DNA from: Maylandia zebra
Lineage: Eukaryota > Chordata > Actinopteri > Cichliformes > Cichlidae
Direction of reading: 5' to 3'
Assembly (NCBI RefSeq): GCF_041146795.1
Contig: NC_135184.1
Span: forward strand, 4,544,967 to 4,608,966
Length of the DNA: 64,000 nucleotides
The position numbers were made by a program, and so were the translations under genes. This document shows positions 30,931-43,967 of the stretch, one piece after another; within the stretch, counting starts at the first letter, position 1, and each line of letters starts with the position of its first letter. Below the pieces are notes generated by a model, which saw nothing but the letters and a program-made list of their open reading frames with translations, was not told where the DNA came from and did not search any database.

Positions 30931-31119
30931 AGAAGAAGAAGCGCGGAAATGGCACAACTGTCTTCAGTTTCTGGGAGAGTTTAACAATGAGAGACTGATG
31001 ATGCAGAAGAAATCTCCGTGGTTAAAAACATTAAAAACAGTCGTCCAGGATGATGAGATCCGCCACTGGCTCAGACTGCTGTATATCAGCCGGAGACCCG
31101 AGATGAAGTCACGCAGCAG
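30931..31119 (+). other. ZNF-A2 exon 1 (degenerate frame)
   Basis: Copy of 12240-12428 with the same early stop and the same phase mismatch at the donor (GTATGT at 31120). Probably untranslated. Confidence 0.6.
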
Positions 31120-31285
31120 GTATGTAAAACTGTGATGTTCTCAATGAACTAACACAGGAACGATCTGAGCTCAGTCTGTAAGCTAACAGGCTAAAATCAG
31201 AGAGCAGCTAATCAAACAAGTGCGTCCGTTTTTTTTAAAGGTCAACTTTTAACAATAGACTTTCATGAGACACATCAAAACCAAA

Positions 31286-31500
31286 CAGGGAGGGAAAGCT
31301 TCGGTTTTCTGCACTGTGCCACAGTTCGCTGTCTGCTTCGGTTCACGACGCCTCACTCCGGGGCTACAGACAGTTCTCTGCCGCCTGTGGTGCTCCTCAC
31401 CTCCGTCTGCACCCACAGACTTCCCGAGGTGGAGGCAGGCCGGCAGGGACTTTGAGAGATGGGCTTTACTTTTAAAAATAGCCCTTAATCAGGGTCTAAC
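31286..31500. other. Conserved 215-bp block in ZNF-A2 intron 1
   Basis: Counterpart of 12595-12809. It differs from unit 1 by G for C in TAGCCCTTAA; unit 3 shares the G, while ZNF-C has the C of unit 1. Confidence 0.5.
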
Positions 31501-32161
31501 TCACTAAAAGATGGCCACATGTCTCTCTCCAACTTAATCTCTTTCTTTTAAGTAATTGTTTTTCATTGAAATGAAATTAATTGTTCAATAAAATGATTAC
31601 ATTTATAATTGAATTAAAGTTAAATGAATCAAGGTGATTTTGACTTTGCTAGTTAACAGGAAGAGAAACAAACTTACACAGGATAAAATGAAATTTGGAG
31701 CCAGCAGAAAAAGTCAGATCACAGACAAACAGAAACATTCCTCTTTGGCTAAAATAAAATGCAGATTATTGCTCATCTGCAGTTTTAATCATGGTGAATA
31801 ATTTATGATTCAGCCAAGTAAGATTCTTCTGTGTGGAGGTTTTTCCCCTGTCAAAAGGCATTGACCATTACCTTCATCTAAACATGGAATTTAAGTCATG
31901 TAGTTGCCGTTGTTTGTTTTTAAAGAGGTCATAATATTTTTGTGATGGTAGAAATTTATCTTCAAAGTAATAGTTATAAAGTGAATTAATAAGACTTTCC
32001 AACAAAGAGAGGGAGTCACATGGTGCTTCTGAAACATTTGTACAAACCTCTCTCACATATGTGAGCAACATGCTCACAGTGTACAGCCCTGCTGACTGAG
32101 GCTGCACCTTTACCTGTCTAATCTTTTTCTTTTTACTTTGTTCCTCAAGTCCCACATCAAC

Positions 32162-34042
32162 ATGAAGTGTAAGGAGGAGGAAGATCTGGCTGGCCAGCAG
32201 GTCTGGAAGCAGGAGAGGAACTTCAATCTGGACCAGGAGGACACAGATCCCCCACAGATCAAAGAGGAACAGGAGGAACTCTGCATCAGTCAAGAGGGAG
32301 AACAGCTTGTAGTGAAACACGAGGATGAAGGCATCGTCGTCTGGAGCGGGGAAGAGCGGCTCAGACAGCTGCATAACATCTGGAAACCTGAGAAAGATTT
32401 ACAGACCAGCGGTAAAACTGTAATCGCTTTTCTGAAGTGTTAACATTAATATTAAACCTACAGTTTGTATCAGTCAGATCTATTTAATGTGTATTCGTGA
32501 AAACATGACAGGGAGTTTTAAATGGACTGGTTCTTATATAGCGCTTTTCTACTCAATCTTGAGCACTCAAAGCGCTTTACAAAACTTGTGCATTCACCCA
32601 CTCACTCCCATTCGCACAAGCACATTTTTCTTAGTGCTTTCTACCAACATTCAGACACACATTCCACAGATCAAAGAGCAACTTGAGGCAACTTGGAGTT
32701 AGTATCTTGCCCAAGGATATTTGAAATGCAGACTAGGTGAAGCCGGGAATCGAACCGATCAGTAGATGATCTGCTCTACCGCCTGAGCTACAGCCACCCC
32801 CAATAGTGAAGATTATTTTGAAAAATATCAAGATGTAGATCAGTTTCGAGATCAACTCCAAAATAGATCATCAGTCAGTCAGTAATAAGTGAGTTCTTTT
32901 TTGTTTGAAAGGTTTTTTTTACTCTTAATGTTGCTGAAAAATGTCAGAACTCAAGTTCTCATTTGCATCAGAGTGCACAAATAACTTCATTTTTACACAC
33001 TTTTAATTTCACCTGCAAATGTGAGCAACATGCCCTCATTACAGACTTTAACTAAAACTTTATCTTCTCAGAAGTGTTTTTCTATAATTACATTTTTTTT
33101 ATTGTTCGTTTAGACCTCCACCAGCAAACTGCCTGTAAGGAGGAGGAGTTTGTCGCCAATCAGCAGGAGAGGAACTCAAGTCTGGACCAGGAGGACCCAG
33201 ATCCTCCACAGATTAAAGAGGAACAGGAGGAACTCTGCACCAGTCAGGAGCTGGAGGAGATTGTACTGAAGCAGGAGATCAATAGTTTTATGGTGACTTC
33301 TAGTTTTGAGGAAAGTGACCTCAGTGAATCAGAACCAAACGATGACCAGCTCCTTGCTCTTAACTTTCCTGAACCAGAGCTTGAGGAACAGGAAGAAAAC
33401 CAGCATGTGGACTCGGGATCAACTAGAAATGCGGAGCTGAAGAAAAGGAGACGTCACAAAAACCGAACAGATAAGTCTCGGAGTGAAACTGATACAAGTA
33501 AAAAATCTGTAAGCTGTGACACTTGTGGAAAAACTTTTCAGTGTAAATCCAACCTGACGAGACACATGAGAGTTCACACAAGTGAGAAGCCACATTCTTG
33601 TAGCACCTGTGGGAAAAGATTCATTTGGAAATCAGGATTGGAAACTCACGTAAGGATCCACACAGGCGAGAAGCCATATTTTTGCATCACCTGTGGGAAA
33701 AGATTTAATAAGAAATCCGGATTTGAAAGTCACGTGAGAATCCACACAGGCGAGAAGCCGTATTTCTGTAGCACATGTGGGAAAAGATTTGGTAAGAAAT
33801 CAGGACTAGAAACTCATTTGAGAATCCACACCGGTGAGAAAGCGTATTCTTGCAACGTCTGTAGGAAAGAGTTTAGAGACTTGTCGACTATGAAAAGTCA
33901 CAGAAGGATCCACACAGGTGAGAAACCATATATTTGTAGCTCCTGTGGGGAAAGATTCAGTTGGAAATCAGGACTGAATTTTCATCTAAGGATCCATCTG
34001 AGTGACAAACCAAATCACTGCAGCACCCGAGGTAGAAAATGA
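32162..34042 (+). CDS. C2H2 zinc-finger protein ZNF-A2 (coding exons 32162-32411, 33114-34042)
   Basis: 392 residues, identical in protein sequence to ZNF-A1. Only one silent base change was noticed in the finger exon (CACCTG/CATCTG near 33994). It has the same acidic linker repeats in both exons, basic stretch, six C2H2 fingers and truncated seventh finger. The complete identity beside a visibly diverged TRIM gene on the same duplicated segment is notable. Predicted nuclear DNA-binding protein; start inferred in exon 2 as for ZNF-A1. Confidence 0.85.
32521..32801 (-). repeat. tRNA-derived SINE in ZNF-A2 intron 2
   Basis: Same insertion as 13830-14110; tRNA-like boxes on the minus strand near 32740-32796. 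Confidence 0.75.
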
Positions 34043-35340
34043 CCTCATGCTCCAAGTCACGGTACATTTCCTGTCCACAGCAGTGAAGGGCACTCTATGT
34101 TGTTTGTTCCAGCCCTGACTTTATGTTTCTCTAAGTTTGATATTTTTTTTATTGGTCTTTAAAGGTGACACAAATATTTATTGAACATGGATGCTCTTTT
34201 AATATTTACCACAGAAACTTGTATTTCTTCTTCAGTATAGAAGAAAACAAACATGAAAATGAGTTTTTCATCACTTGTTCCTTGTAACAACCATGATGTG
34301 ATTCCTTTTTATCAGCCAATAAATAAGTTTTAATACACAGGACTAAAGATTTAAAAAAGTTCAAGACAAGTATACAATTTTTATTTAAATATGTTTTCTT
34401 TGTGATTTATGTTAATGAAGGTTATACTTCAGTATGGCTTTGACCTGGTTGTCCTGGTTATTCTTAGCAACATGTTGCAAGATTTGATTAAATTTTTTGT
34501 GACTAATTTTGTGTATTGTGTAATCCCTGCTAAATAAAAGCAGTTAAATGTGCTATATTGGCTCATGATAAGTGTTTATATCATTTTGCCTAAATGCAAG
34601 TAAACTCAATGTTTGCCAACTCTGTGTGTGCAGTTTGCTTCATAAGTACAGTAACAGAACTTAAACTACATGGAGCCTATTTTGATTACATCATTACAGA
34701 TGTAGATATTATTCATAGTTCATATTTCACAGTGTGCTGCAATCTTCTCCACAGACCTGCATTGCTCTCTGTTCAGACCCGTCATCTTCAAGATGTCCAC
34801 TAGATGTCGTCAGAGTTCCCCCACTTTCCTCATCTATTGTGTTGCCATTACCTGAGCCTGCTTAAAACCTACAGTCCTTTACATATGGGTTCATTCAGGG
34901 TCATGTTTAGTGGGCAGGTTTAGTGCGATGAAGGAAACTCGTTTTCTTTAACTTTACCTCTGAGTAAGTAACTGGAGTAACAGACTCACTGATTCCTCCC
35001 CACCTGCTGGACATGAACCAGCTGACTGACACTTGTTTTCATTTTCTCATTCATAAAGTTGCTACCAGTTCAATTCATTTATATTTATATATAGTGCCAA
35101 AAAACAACAGTTGCCTCAAGGTGCTTTATATTGTAAGGTAAAGAATGTAAAAACCTCCACAATTGAACAAGCTGAAAAGAGCAAATGCTTGGCAGCAGTG
35201 GCAGAAACAGGCTTTCTGTCGTAATCACTGTAAAACACTAATCACTGGTCAGTCATTTGTTCTACAAATTCTACATTTGGATTTCTGATTATTATTTCTG
35301 GCTGATTTTCATTAGATCGACCTGAGTAGGGCAGCGACAG
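34043..35340. other. ZNF-A2 3' flank
   Basis: Counterpart of 15352-17520 but shorter: about 880 bases present in unit 1 are deleted at about 35262. One fragment of the common CCTCAAGGTGCTTTAT repeat remains at about 35090-35190. No gene is seen. Confidence 0.5.
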
Positions 35341-35369
35341 ATGTGTGCGGTCCAGAAGTAGAAGAAGAA

Positions 35370-35562
35370 GAAAGAGGAGAGCAGAAATGATGACATTCTA
35401 GGCTCGCTTTCCACCTTTGATGTACTCTTAGCAGGAAGACTTTGGTTTGGTGATGTGTTAGAGATAATTTAGTGGTTGAAGCTACTGTGGACTGACCAGA
35501 TCTGCCATCAGCTCAGAGTGCTGGATATCACCGCAAACCTGAGACAAAGTCATACAGAACAG
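35370..35562 (+). pseudogene. ZNF-B first-exon remnant (start of unit 3)
   Basis: Copy of 17560-17751 followed by the same donor and intron start. Here the intron runs on uninterrupted through GATGGTGTCAGTGAAATAAC, the empty Gmr1 site, until the BEL/Pao element at 35819. Confidence 0.55.
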
Positions 35563-35580
35563 GTGTGTAAAACTGTGATG

Positions 35581-35585
35581 GTGTC
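35581..35585. other. Empty target site of the Gmr1 insertion
   Basis: GATG-GTGTC-AGTGAAATAAC is continuous here, while unit 2 has GATG-GTCAC[Gmr1]GTCTC-AGTGAAATAAC. It marks the insertion point and shows that unit 3 separated from units 1 and 2 before the Gmr1 insertion, or lost it precisely. Confidence 0.8.
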
Positions 35586-35818
35586 AGTGAAATAACACTG
35601 ACTCATGCAGGACTCTGATAAAAACTCAGCTTGTGGGCTAACAGACTAAAATCAAAGAATGCTTCTCTTTTTCTCTTTTGTTAAAAACTTTGAACATCCA
35701 GTGAGACACAGAGTAAAGTGACTTTCCGAGATTGTTTCTTCTTCTACAGATTCAGATAAATGATGTCATTTTGAGCCAGAAAGAACATTTCCATCATAAA
35801 GTAGGAGACTTTTATATT

Positions 35819-36208
35819 TGTAGGAGCCATAATTGAATGTATTGAATTTTGATGATCACTGGGTTTTTATTTGTTTGGTTGTTATGGGAGTCACGTGGGT
35901 GCTAGCGGTGACATAAATGGGCGTTGTCACTCTGTCATTCACGGGTTTTGATTTTGACAGAGAGGAGGGCTGGGTAGCCGTAGTTTTTGTTGACCGCTGC
36001 ACTACATGTTTCGCTTCGTTATATTAGAGCCTGTGATGTTGTAAGAGTTTGAATCAGGAGCCGATGATACTACTCTGTAAACTCTCAAAGCACTTTAATT
36101 AAACGAGCAAACAATTCCATCTCTCGCATTATTGCGTAACTTTGACAGCGCGTCAGGCAAATAGGCAGGCTCCATCCCCGGCCTGTAGCGACTGTGGAAG
36201 TCGCTATA
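35819..36208 (+). repeat. BEL/Pao 5' LTR (390 bp)
   Basis: Starts TGTAGGAGCC and ends CGCTATA; the 3' LTR ends CGCTACA. Otherwise identical by eye to 43968-44357. Confidence 0.9.
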
Positions 36209-36686
36209 TCTTTAGTCAACAAAAAACGGCATTCTGGAGAAGCCAGCCGCAAGCAGGATCAAAGGAATCAGATCAAGGAACCTGAAAGCCACAAGTAAGT
36301 GCAGCGCATCTGAATGAGTGAGCCCAGCAGCACCGACACACCTGACGCAATTCTGAGGAGCGCAGGTAAGAATACCTGTGCATGTCTGGTTGTGGAAAAG
36401 GAAGCGACATTGCATTAGCGCTGAGATGTTTCAAGAGGAGACACTGAATGGAATGAATGTTGGTTAAATGTGCAATGTTTTTGGCTGCGCTCTTGGATTG
36501 ATGACTGCGCTGCGTCTTATTAATTATGCTGCTTGGATGACGTTCAAATGGACAATTAAAGTGCCGTTACGTTGAAAGGATTTTATGGTCAAAGTCTATT
36601 GTGGCTTCCAGTGGATATGTTTTAATGGATAATCACTGAAGATTAAAATAAATAAATAAAAAATCGAACAAACAAACGGGAAAATC

Positions 36687-39600
36687 ATGAGTCAAACAGG
36701 TGGTGATGATTGTTCCTTTAATGATTTTGGGGGAAAGAGAGAAAGAAAAATGACTGGAAAGGCATTGTTGAGTAAAATCGAAAAATCACAAAATGAATGC
36801 AAAATATATGTTAATAAAATGAAAGGACTAATACAAAAAATGAAAGCACTCCTGCAACACAATGAAAATCTTTCTCAAATTAAGCAGTATTTGGTGGATT
36901 TAAAGGCACTGTGTGAAAAGGCTTCAAGTTCACATGTTGAGGTGTTGTCTTTGGTGCCAGAGGAAGAAGTAATAAAACAAGAGGAATGGTTTTCAAGTAT
37001 CATGAAATACACCAATGTGTTTTTAAATGAAATTCAGAACTGGATAAATCAAAGAGAACAAAATTCTGCTGTTTGTCCAAAGCAAATCAATTTATTGGAA
37101 AACAATGTTACATCAAATACTGAGACAGAAGTGGAGGATGATATCAAGCCAAGTGATAGTGTTTCAAATGTTGAAAGCCACAAAACTTCTTCATCAAAAT
37201 CTTCAACTTCATCTGTTCATATGAAAGCTGAGGCAGAGTTGGCAGCTTTAATGATAAAGCAGAAATTATTGGATGAGAAACATGTACTGGAAGAAGAGGA
37301 GGAACGTCTTCGTAAAAGAAAGGAAAGGCTAAAATTGGACACTGAAATTGCTGAAAAAATGGCTACAATAAATGTCCTTAAAGCTCAAAGTATAACAAGC
37401 AAAAAAGGATCTTTAAAAGTTTCAGATGGAATGAATTCATACATTTCCCATGAAAGATCTAAACAAACCCTTAATGTTGATGCATTAGAATTTATACCTC
37501 ACATTTCTGCAAAACAAAATTCATTGACTAATGCTGAAACTCAAAACCGGAGAAAAGATAAAACCCAGGAATGTGTCATGCAACAAGCTGTGCTGACTGA
37601 ATCTTCTCAAAATAAGCATCCTCGACAATATTCAGTTATTCCTTCAAACCCATCTGATGCAAATGGACAAAATCAGAAATCAGAAAGGGTTTATTGCCAA
37701 ATGTTGAGCAGGTTTACAACATTAGGAAATTGCTGCGGTGCTTCAGTGCAAACATACTGTCATAAAAATATAAAATAAGAATAAGAATTAAAAGTGCTAA
37801 GTAGATAGATATATACATGAGTGCGGGTGGTGATCAGTGCCAAACATGGAATGATGCAGTGACACAGCGTAGGGTCATGTGTTAGTGGTGGGAACAGTCA
37901 TACGGTTATTGTTCATGTGTCCGACAGCAGAGGGGAACAAACTGTTCTTATGGCGAGAGGTTCTGGTGCGAATGGACCGGAGCCTCCTGCCTGAGGGGAG
38001 CAGGTCAAACAGACTGTGTCCAGGGTGAGAAGGGTCAGCTGAGATCCGAGCTGCACGCCCCAGTGTCCTGGAGGTGTACAGGTCCTGCAGAGATGGGAGT
38101 CTGCAGCCAATCACCTTCTCAGCAGAGCGCACAACACGCTGCAGTCTCTGTTTGTCCCTGATAGAGGCTCCAGTGTACCACACAGTGATGGAGGAGGTGA
38201 GGATGGACTCAATGATTGCAGTGTAGGATTGCATCATCGTCCGTGTTGGCAGGTTGAATTTCTTCAGCTGCCTCAGGAAGTACATCCTCTGCTGGGCTTT
38301 CTTGATGACGGAAGTGATGGTGGGCTCCCACTTCCGGTCCTGGGTGATGGTGGTACCCAGGAAGCGGAATGAGTCCACAGAGGTGATGGGGGTGTCAGAC
38401 AGGATGATGGGGGGGAGTGGGGCTGTGTGCTTCCTGAAGTCCACAATAAATAAAATAAAATGACTGTTATACAAATGGTATGGTGGAACCGGAACCACAA
38501 AATGATGTTATTGGAGTAATGACTAAACAAAATGAAATAACAACACTCTTAATCCAACAACAAAGCCTCTTTTCTTTACCAAAGAGAGAAATACCTCATT
38601 TTGATGGAGATCCACTTCAATATTATTCATTTGTTAAAGCATTTGAGAATGCAGTTGAGTGCAATACGAAGAATAACAGCGATCGTTTATATTTTTTGGA
38701 ACAGTACACAAGAGGCCATGCAAAGGAATTGGTGAGAAGCTGTCAACAAATGAACTCAGATCGTGGTTATCGCAAAGCAAAATCACTGTTAAAGGAGCAC
38801 TATGGCGATGAACAGAAGGTCGCAGCTGCATATCTGGACAAGGCACTTTCATGGCCATCAATTAAAACAGAGGAAGTAAAAGCTCTTCAGAACTACAGTT
38901 TGTTCCTCAGGGGATGCTGTAATGCAATGGAGGAGGTGCAGCATCTGAGCGATTTGGACATGCCTTCTAATATGGTGAACATTATTAAAAAATTGCCGTA
39001 TAAATTTAGGGACAAATGGAGAAGCCATGTTTGTGACCTGCAAGAAAGGCATAAAAGAAGAGCCAAATTTATGGATATTGCAGACTTTTTGGAGAAGCAA
39101 ATAAGAATATTAACTGATCCTGTATTCGGTAATATTCAAGATTCTCCGCTTTCTTTACCAACAAAAGGAATGAGTAAAGCCAAGTATCAAGGCAGACCTG
39201 GAAATAAAGGAACAAGCTTTGCCACCACTATGCAAGTTGTGGAGAGTACACCTAAGCCTGCGGAAATGGAAATGAAAAAGAATCAGGTTGGAAGGAACGT
39301 CTGTATTTGTTGTGGAGGAAGACATATGTTGGACGTCTGTGCACAGTTGGGAAAAATGGCTCATGAGAAGAAGATAACCTTCTTAAAGGAAAATGGCATC
39401 TGTTTTGGCTGTTTGTGTATAGGACACATCAGTAAAGATTGCCGTAAGAGGATTTCCTGTTCCAAATGCAGCTGGAAACATCCCACCATCCTGCACAAAG
39501 AAAGTTCACCTTCTGAAAAGACCGACAGGAACATGCAGCCGCATGTGAGCACACTAGTGTCGAGTGGTCTTACAGGGGCTGGAGACCAGGACTGTAAACT

Positions 39601-39700
39601 GCCCATTGTGCCTGTCCAAGTAAAGTCAAAGAAAGGAAGCAACATTATTACAACATATGCTTTTTTTGGACCAAGGGAGCACAGCAGTTTTCTGCACTGA
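36687..39700 (+). pseudogene. BEL/Pao gag, split by a LINE fragment
   Basis: The N-terminal part (36687-37778, 363 codons) is lysine- and glutamate-rich with a predicted coiled coil (about residues 190-235, EEEEERLRKRKERLKLD). The frame is then interrupted by foreign sequence (about 37785-38455). It resumes before 38480 with the conserved Gag core (FDGDPLQYYSFVKAFENAV) and ends with cysteine/histidine-rich knuckles (CICCGGRH; CFGCLCIGHISKDC). The stop at 39700 results from a frame change at a run of seven T (39660-39666), just where the protease begins. Gag would form the particle core; this copy cannot make a normal one. Confidence 0.82.
37785..38455 (-). mobile_element. LINE 3' fragment nested in BEL gag
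   Basis: The minus strand reads as the C-terminal part of a non-LTR retrotransposon RT protein: FRFLGTTITQDRKWEP, KKAQQRMYFLRQLKKFN, ITVWYTGASIRDKQRLQR, then an SLQDLYTSRT tail. Lines of this type belong to the L2/CR1-like jockey superfamily; the exact family is from memory. It is 5'-truncated, as usual for LINEs. Flanks are AT-rich (ATAAAATAA-type on both sides), so the target duplication cannot be set with certainty. Confidence 0.75.
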
Positions 39701-42700
39701 GAGTCTGATGCGCAGACTTCACCTTGAGGGAAGGAAAGGAAACATCCTCCTCAGAAGCATGGGCCAGGAAAGAGTTGTGAGCAGCAACACTTTATCAGGA
39801 CTGGAGGTTGCCGCTCTTTGTGGTGACGAATTTCTGGAACTGCCAAAAGTGTACACACAGGAGTCCATGCCTGTACATAAGGGAAATATTACAACACCAG
39901 GAGATATTGAAGGATGGGCACATTTAAAACACATAACCCTGCCTCAAATAAATGCAGGAATCGAACTTCTGATTGGAACAAACATTCCCAAAGCCTTGGA
40001 ACCTCTGGAAGTGGTGTGTAGTGTTGATGGAGGACCATATGCCATAAGGACAAGGCTTGGCTGGACCATCAATGGACCACTTTCAGGAAACTGTGAAGCT
40101 ACAAGTGATCAGAAGCATCCACAAGTTACAGTCAACAGAATTTCTGTTGTCACGCTGGAGGAGCTTTGGCAGCAACGGTTCAAGAATGACTTTCCTGAGA
40201 GCAAAGTTGATGAGCAGGTTGGATTGTCAAGAGAGGATCAGAGATTTCTGGAAATAGTGACTAACTCTGCCAAATATGTGGGTGGTCATATCCAGATAGC
40301 ATTACCTTTTCGGAATGCCAGTATCAGTATGCCAAACAATAAGAAAGTTGTTCAACAACGTCTGTGCTTTCTAAAAAAGAGATTTGAGAGAGACACAGTG
40401 TTTCATACTGAGTACAAAGTCTTCATGAATGAGCTTCTGGCTAAAGGTTATGCTGAAAAGGTCCCGGAAGAGGAGATCAATCGCAATGATGGCAAGCTGT
40501 GGTATATACCACACCATGGTGTTTACCATCCGACCAAGAAGAAACTCAGAGTTGTGTTTGACTGTGGAATGAGTTATCAGGGAACATCTTTAAACTCCCA
40601 ACTCTTACAAGGACCTGATCTTACAAGCTCTTTAATAGGAGTGATCACAAGATTCAGGAAGGAGCCAGTTGTAATTATGGGAGATATTGAATCCATGTTC
40701 CATCAAGTCATGATTCCAGCTGAAGATAAAGATCTATTGAGATTTCTCTGGTGGCCTAAAGGTGATCTGGAACAACCAACATCTGAATACAGGATGAATG
40801 TACATCTCTTCGGGGCAACTTCGTCACCAAGTTGTGCCAACTTTGCACTCAGAAAGTGTGCGGATGACTTTGGACATCTCTACAGTGAGGAAGCTGTGAA
40901 GAAGTTGTTGCACTGTTTTTATGTGGACGATTGTCTTGTGTCCATTGAAACTGATGAGGAAGCAGTGTTAATGTACCACGAGTTGGTTTCTTTGTGTGCC
41001 AAAGGAGGATTTCTGCTCAAAAAGTGGATCACCAACAGACAGGGAACAGTTGGACATTTAACTTGCCGTCACCCCGATGCCCTTGACTCTGTTCTGAACT
41101 GGCCCTGCCCAGCACATCATCACCGCACCACTGCGTACCAAGACACCGAGATGACATGCAACATGTCCCCTGACTCCGAGAGAGGAGGAGAGTCATCATT
41201 TATTCTTTCACTCGCCTGCTGGAATCAATTCCTGAAAGTCACAGAGCCATAGGAATGAAAGAGTTGAACATGGAATTGGATTCCTCAATGACCGAGCGAG
41301 TTTTGGGCGTGGAATGGTGTATAAAATCAGACTCTTTTAAATTCAAGATTGTGCTCAAGGACAGACCGCTCACCAGAAGAGGAATCCTTTCAATTGTCAG
41401 TTCTATCTATGATCCTCTTGGAATGCTAAGTCCTGTGGTCTTAACTGCTAAGAAAATCCTAAGAGATCTATGCCAGAAAGGAATCGGCTGGGACAATAAT
41501 GTAACCGAGCTGTTTTCCAAAAGATGGTTAACATGGCTCCAGCAGCTCCAGCTATTGAGCAAGTTTGAAGTGAGTCGTTGTTTGAAACCTGATGGATTTG
41601 GAGAAATCACGAGTGCTCAGTTGCACCATTTCTGTGATGCCAGTGAGGATGGGTATGGAACAGTGACCTATCTGCTGATTGAAAACATCTGTTCAGAACG
41701 ACACTGTGCGTTTGTTATGGGAAAAGCGCGTGTCGCTCCTCTTAAATCCTTTACCATCCCGAGAATGGAGCTCATTGCAGCAACCATGGCCAGTCGATTG
41801 GATGTACTCTGGAGGAAAGAGCTGCAGATGGAACTTCTGGATTCTGTGTTTTGGACAGACAGTGCTTCTGTTCTTAAATACATCAGGAGTGAAACTTCAA
41901 GATTCAAGGTTTTTGTGGCCAACAGAGTTTCACAAATCTTAAGAGTTTCATCTTCCTCGCAATGGAGATATGTGGACACTGCCAGTAATCCAGCAGATAT
42001 GGCCTCAAGAGGAGTGAAAGTCGATGTTTTTATGAAGAATACAAAGTGGTTGTCTGGGCCTCAGTATCTTCTACAATCTAGGAGTGAATGGCCTGTCTAC
42101 CCAGATGACATCAGTCTGCTTGCATCTGATGATCCTGAGGTAAAAACAGTTGCCACAGTGAGTGTTGAGCAAGCTGGCGAAAATTCTGTTACTCGCTTGT
42201 TTAAACATTTTTCCACCTGGACACGTCTTAAGAAGTCAGTGGCATGGCTGTTAAAATTTAAGGACTTGCTTCTGTCCTTTGCGAAGAAAAGGAGAGAATT
42301 GTGTTCAAGCTTACCACAGTCAGAGGTCACCAAAGAGCAACAGAAATCATTTGTGGAAGAAAAGCTGAGGAACTTCAAGAGGACATCTGTGATTAAGAAT
42401 CTTACAGTGGAAGATCTGGACAAAGCTGAGGTTGTCATTATCAAGTTCTGTCAGAGGAGGAGATTTTCCTTGGAGCTTGTGAGTCTGGAGAAGGGACAAC
42501 CCATTATAAAATCAAGTCCTCTAAGAAGACTCTGCCCACAGCTGCAAGATGGAATTCTCAGAGTGGGTGTGAGACTCAGTAGATCATCGATGCCGGTTGA
42601 GGTGAAACATCCCATAATACTAGCAAAGGATCAACACATTTCCGAGCTCTTGCTTAGACACATACATCAGGAAGTTGGACATGGTGGTCGTAACCACATG

Positions 42701-43753
42701 CTGTCTAAGCTAAGAGAAAAGTACTGGTTGATTGGAGCTAGTACAGCAATAAGAAAAGTGTTATCTAAATGTGTCATCTGTCGACGTCTTAATGCTGCAC
42801 CAGTGAATCAACAGATGGTGGATTTGCCCAATGAAAGAATCATTCCAGATGAACCTCCATTCACGCGGGTGGGAGTGGATTACTTCGGACCCTTCAGTGT
42901 AAAAAGTAGGAGGAGCGTGGTGAAGAGATACGGTGTTATATTCACCTGCCTTGCTATCCGTGCTGTTCACATTGAGGTTGCTCCATCACTGGATACTGAC
43001 TCTTTCATTAATGCGTTCAGACGTTTCAATGCAAGAAGAGGTCAGGTTCGAGAACTGCATTCTGACAACGGAACCAATTTTATAGGCGCTGAACGTGAAC
43101 TTAGAACTGCCATTGAACATTGGAACCATGTAAAAGTCAATGACGTCTTTCTGCAAAAGGGAGTTAAATGGACATTTAATCCTCCTGGAGGTTCACATCA
43201 CGGAGGAACCTGGGAGTGACTGATAAGACTGGTTCGCAAAGTACTTAATTCCATAATGAAAGTACAAAACCTGGATGAAGAAGGTCTTCATACAGTACTT
43301 TGTGAGGTTGAAGCCATCATTAACAGCTGCCCAATTACCAAAGCCTCAATGGATCCTAACGACCTGGAAGCTTTGACCCCTAATCATCTTCTTCTGTTAA
43401 AGACCTCACCGATATTACCACCAGGAGTATTCCATTCCACTGATATGTACACACACAGAAGATGGAAACAAGTCCAATACATGTCTGACTTGTTTTGGAA
43501 AAGATGGGTGAAGGAATACCTACTACAGGAACGTCAGCGATGGATTGGGGTAAAAAGGAACCTCATCGTGGGAGATCTGGTTCTCATCATGGACAGTTCG
43601 GCACCTCGAAACTCTTGGCCAATGGGACGTGTGATAAAGACTTTTCCTGACCGAAGAGGATTCGTTCGTCAAGTTCGGATTAAAACTCAGACTAGTTGCC
43701 TGGATCGACCTATTACCAAACTGTGTCTACTGCTGGAGGCAGATCACAGTTAA
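39657..43753 (+). pseudogene. BEL/Pao pol: protease, RT, RNase H, integrase (broken)
   Basis: The segment 39657-41252 starts with a retropepsin-like DQGST motif, then the Pao RT (DIESMFHQV, about 40684; FYVDDCLVS, about 40919). After KKWITNR (about 41045) comes roughly 150 bases unlike the family, then the frame changes. From TRLLES (about 41208) a second frame carries RNase H (FCDASEDGYG, about 41631; WTDSASVL, about 41853). It also holds an HHCC zinc domain (HQEVGHGG ... CVICRR, 42667-42785) and the integrase core (GVDYFGP, about 42875; HSDNGTNF, about 43060). A TGA at 43217-43219 interrupts integrase, and the same frame continues to 43753. At least three breaks, so it is not functional as a whole. 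Confidence 0.85.
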
Positions 43754-43967
43754 AGACTTCTGGGTCCAATTATCAGACTTTGATTGTATTTGGACATAAA
43801 ATGTCTCTCATTTTTCTTTAAAGATAGACTTTAAGATTACCTATAGGATTCCTGCGGGTAATATTGAAATACAGTAAATGCTTGACTTTTCTCTGCATGT
43901 TTTATGTCTCCTACTTGGTTAATTATGGGTAATTATTAGAAGGGATACTAATAATTAGGGGCTGGTG

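Noticed and set aside
1..36000. Units 1 and 2 as an assembly duplication of one locus
   Set aside because: TRIM-1 and TRIM-2 differ by many residues, Gmr1 copies carry different lesions and LTR variants, and unit 1 has about 880 bases that unit 2 lacks. Allelic sequence placed in tandem cannot be fully excluded without reads.
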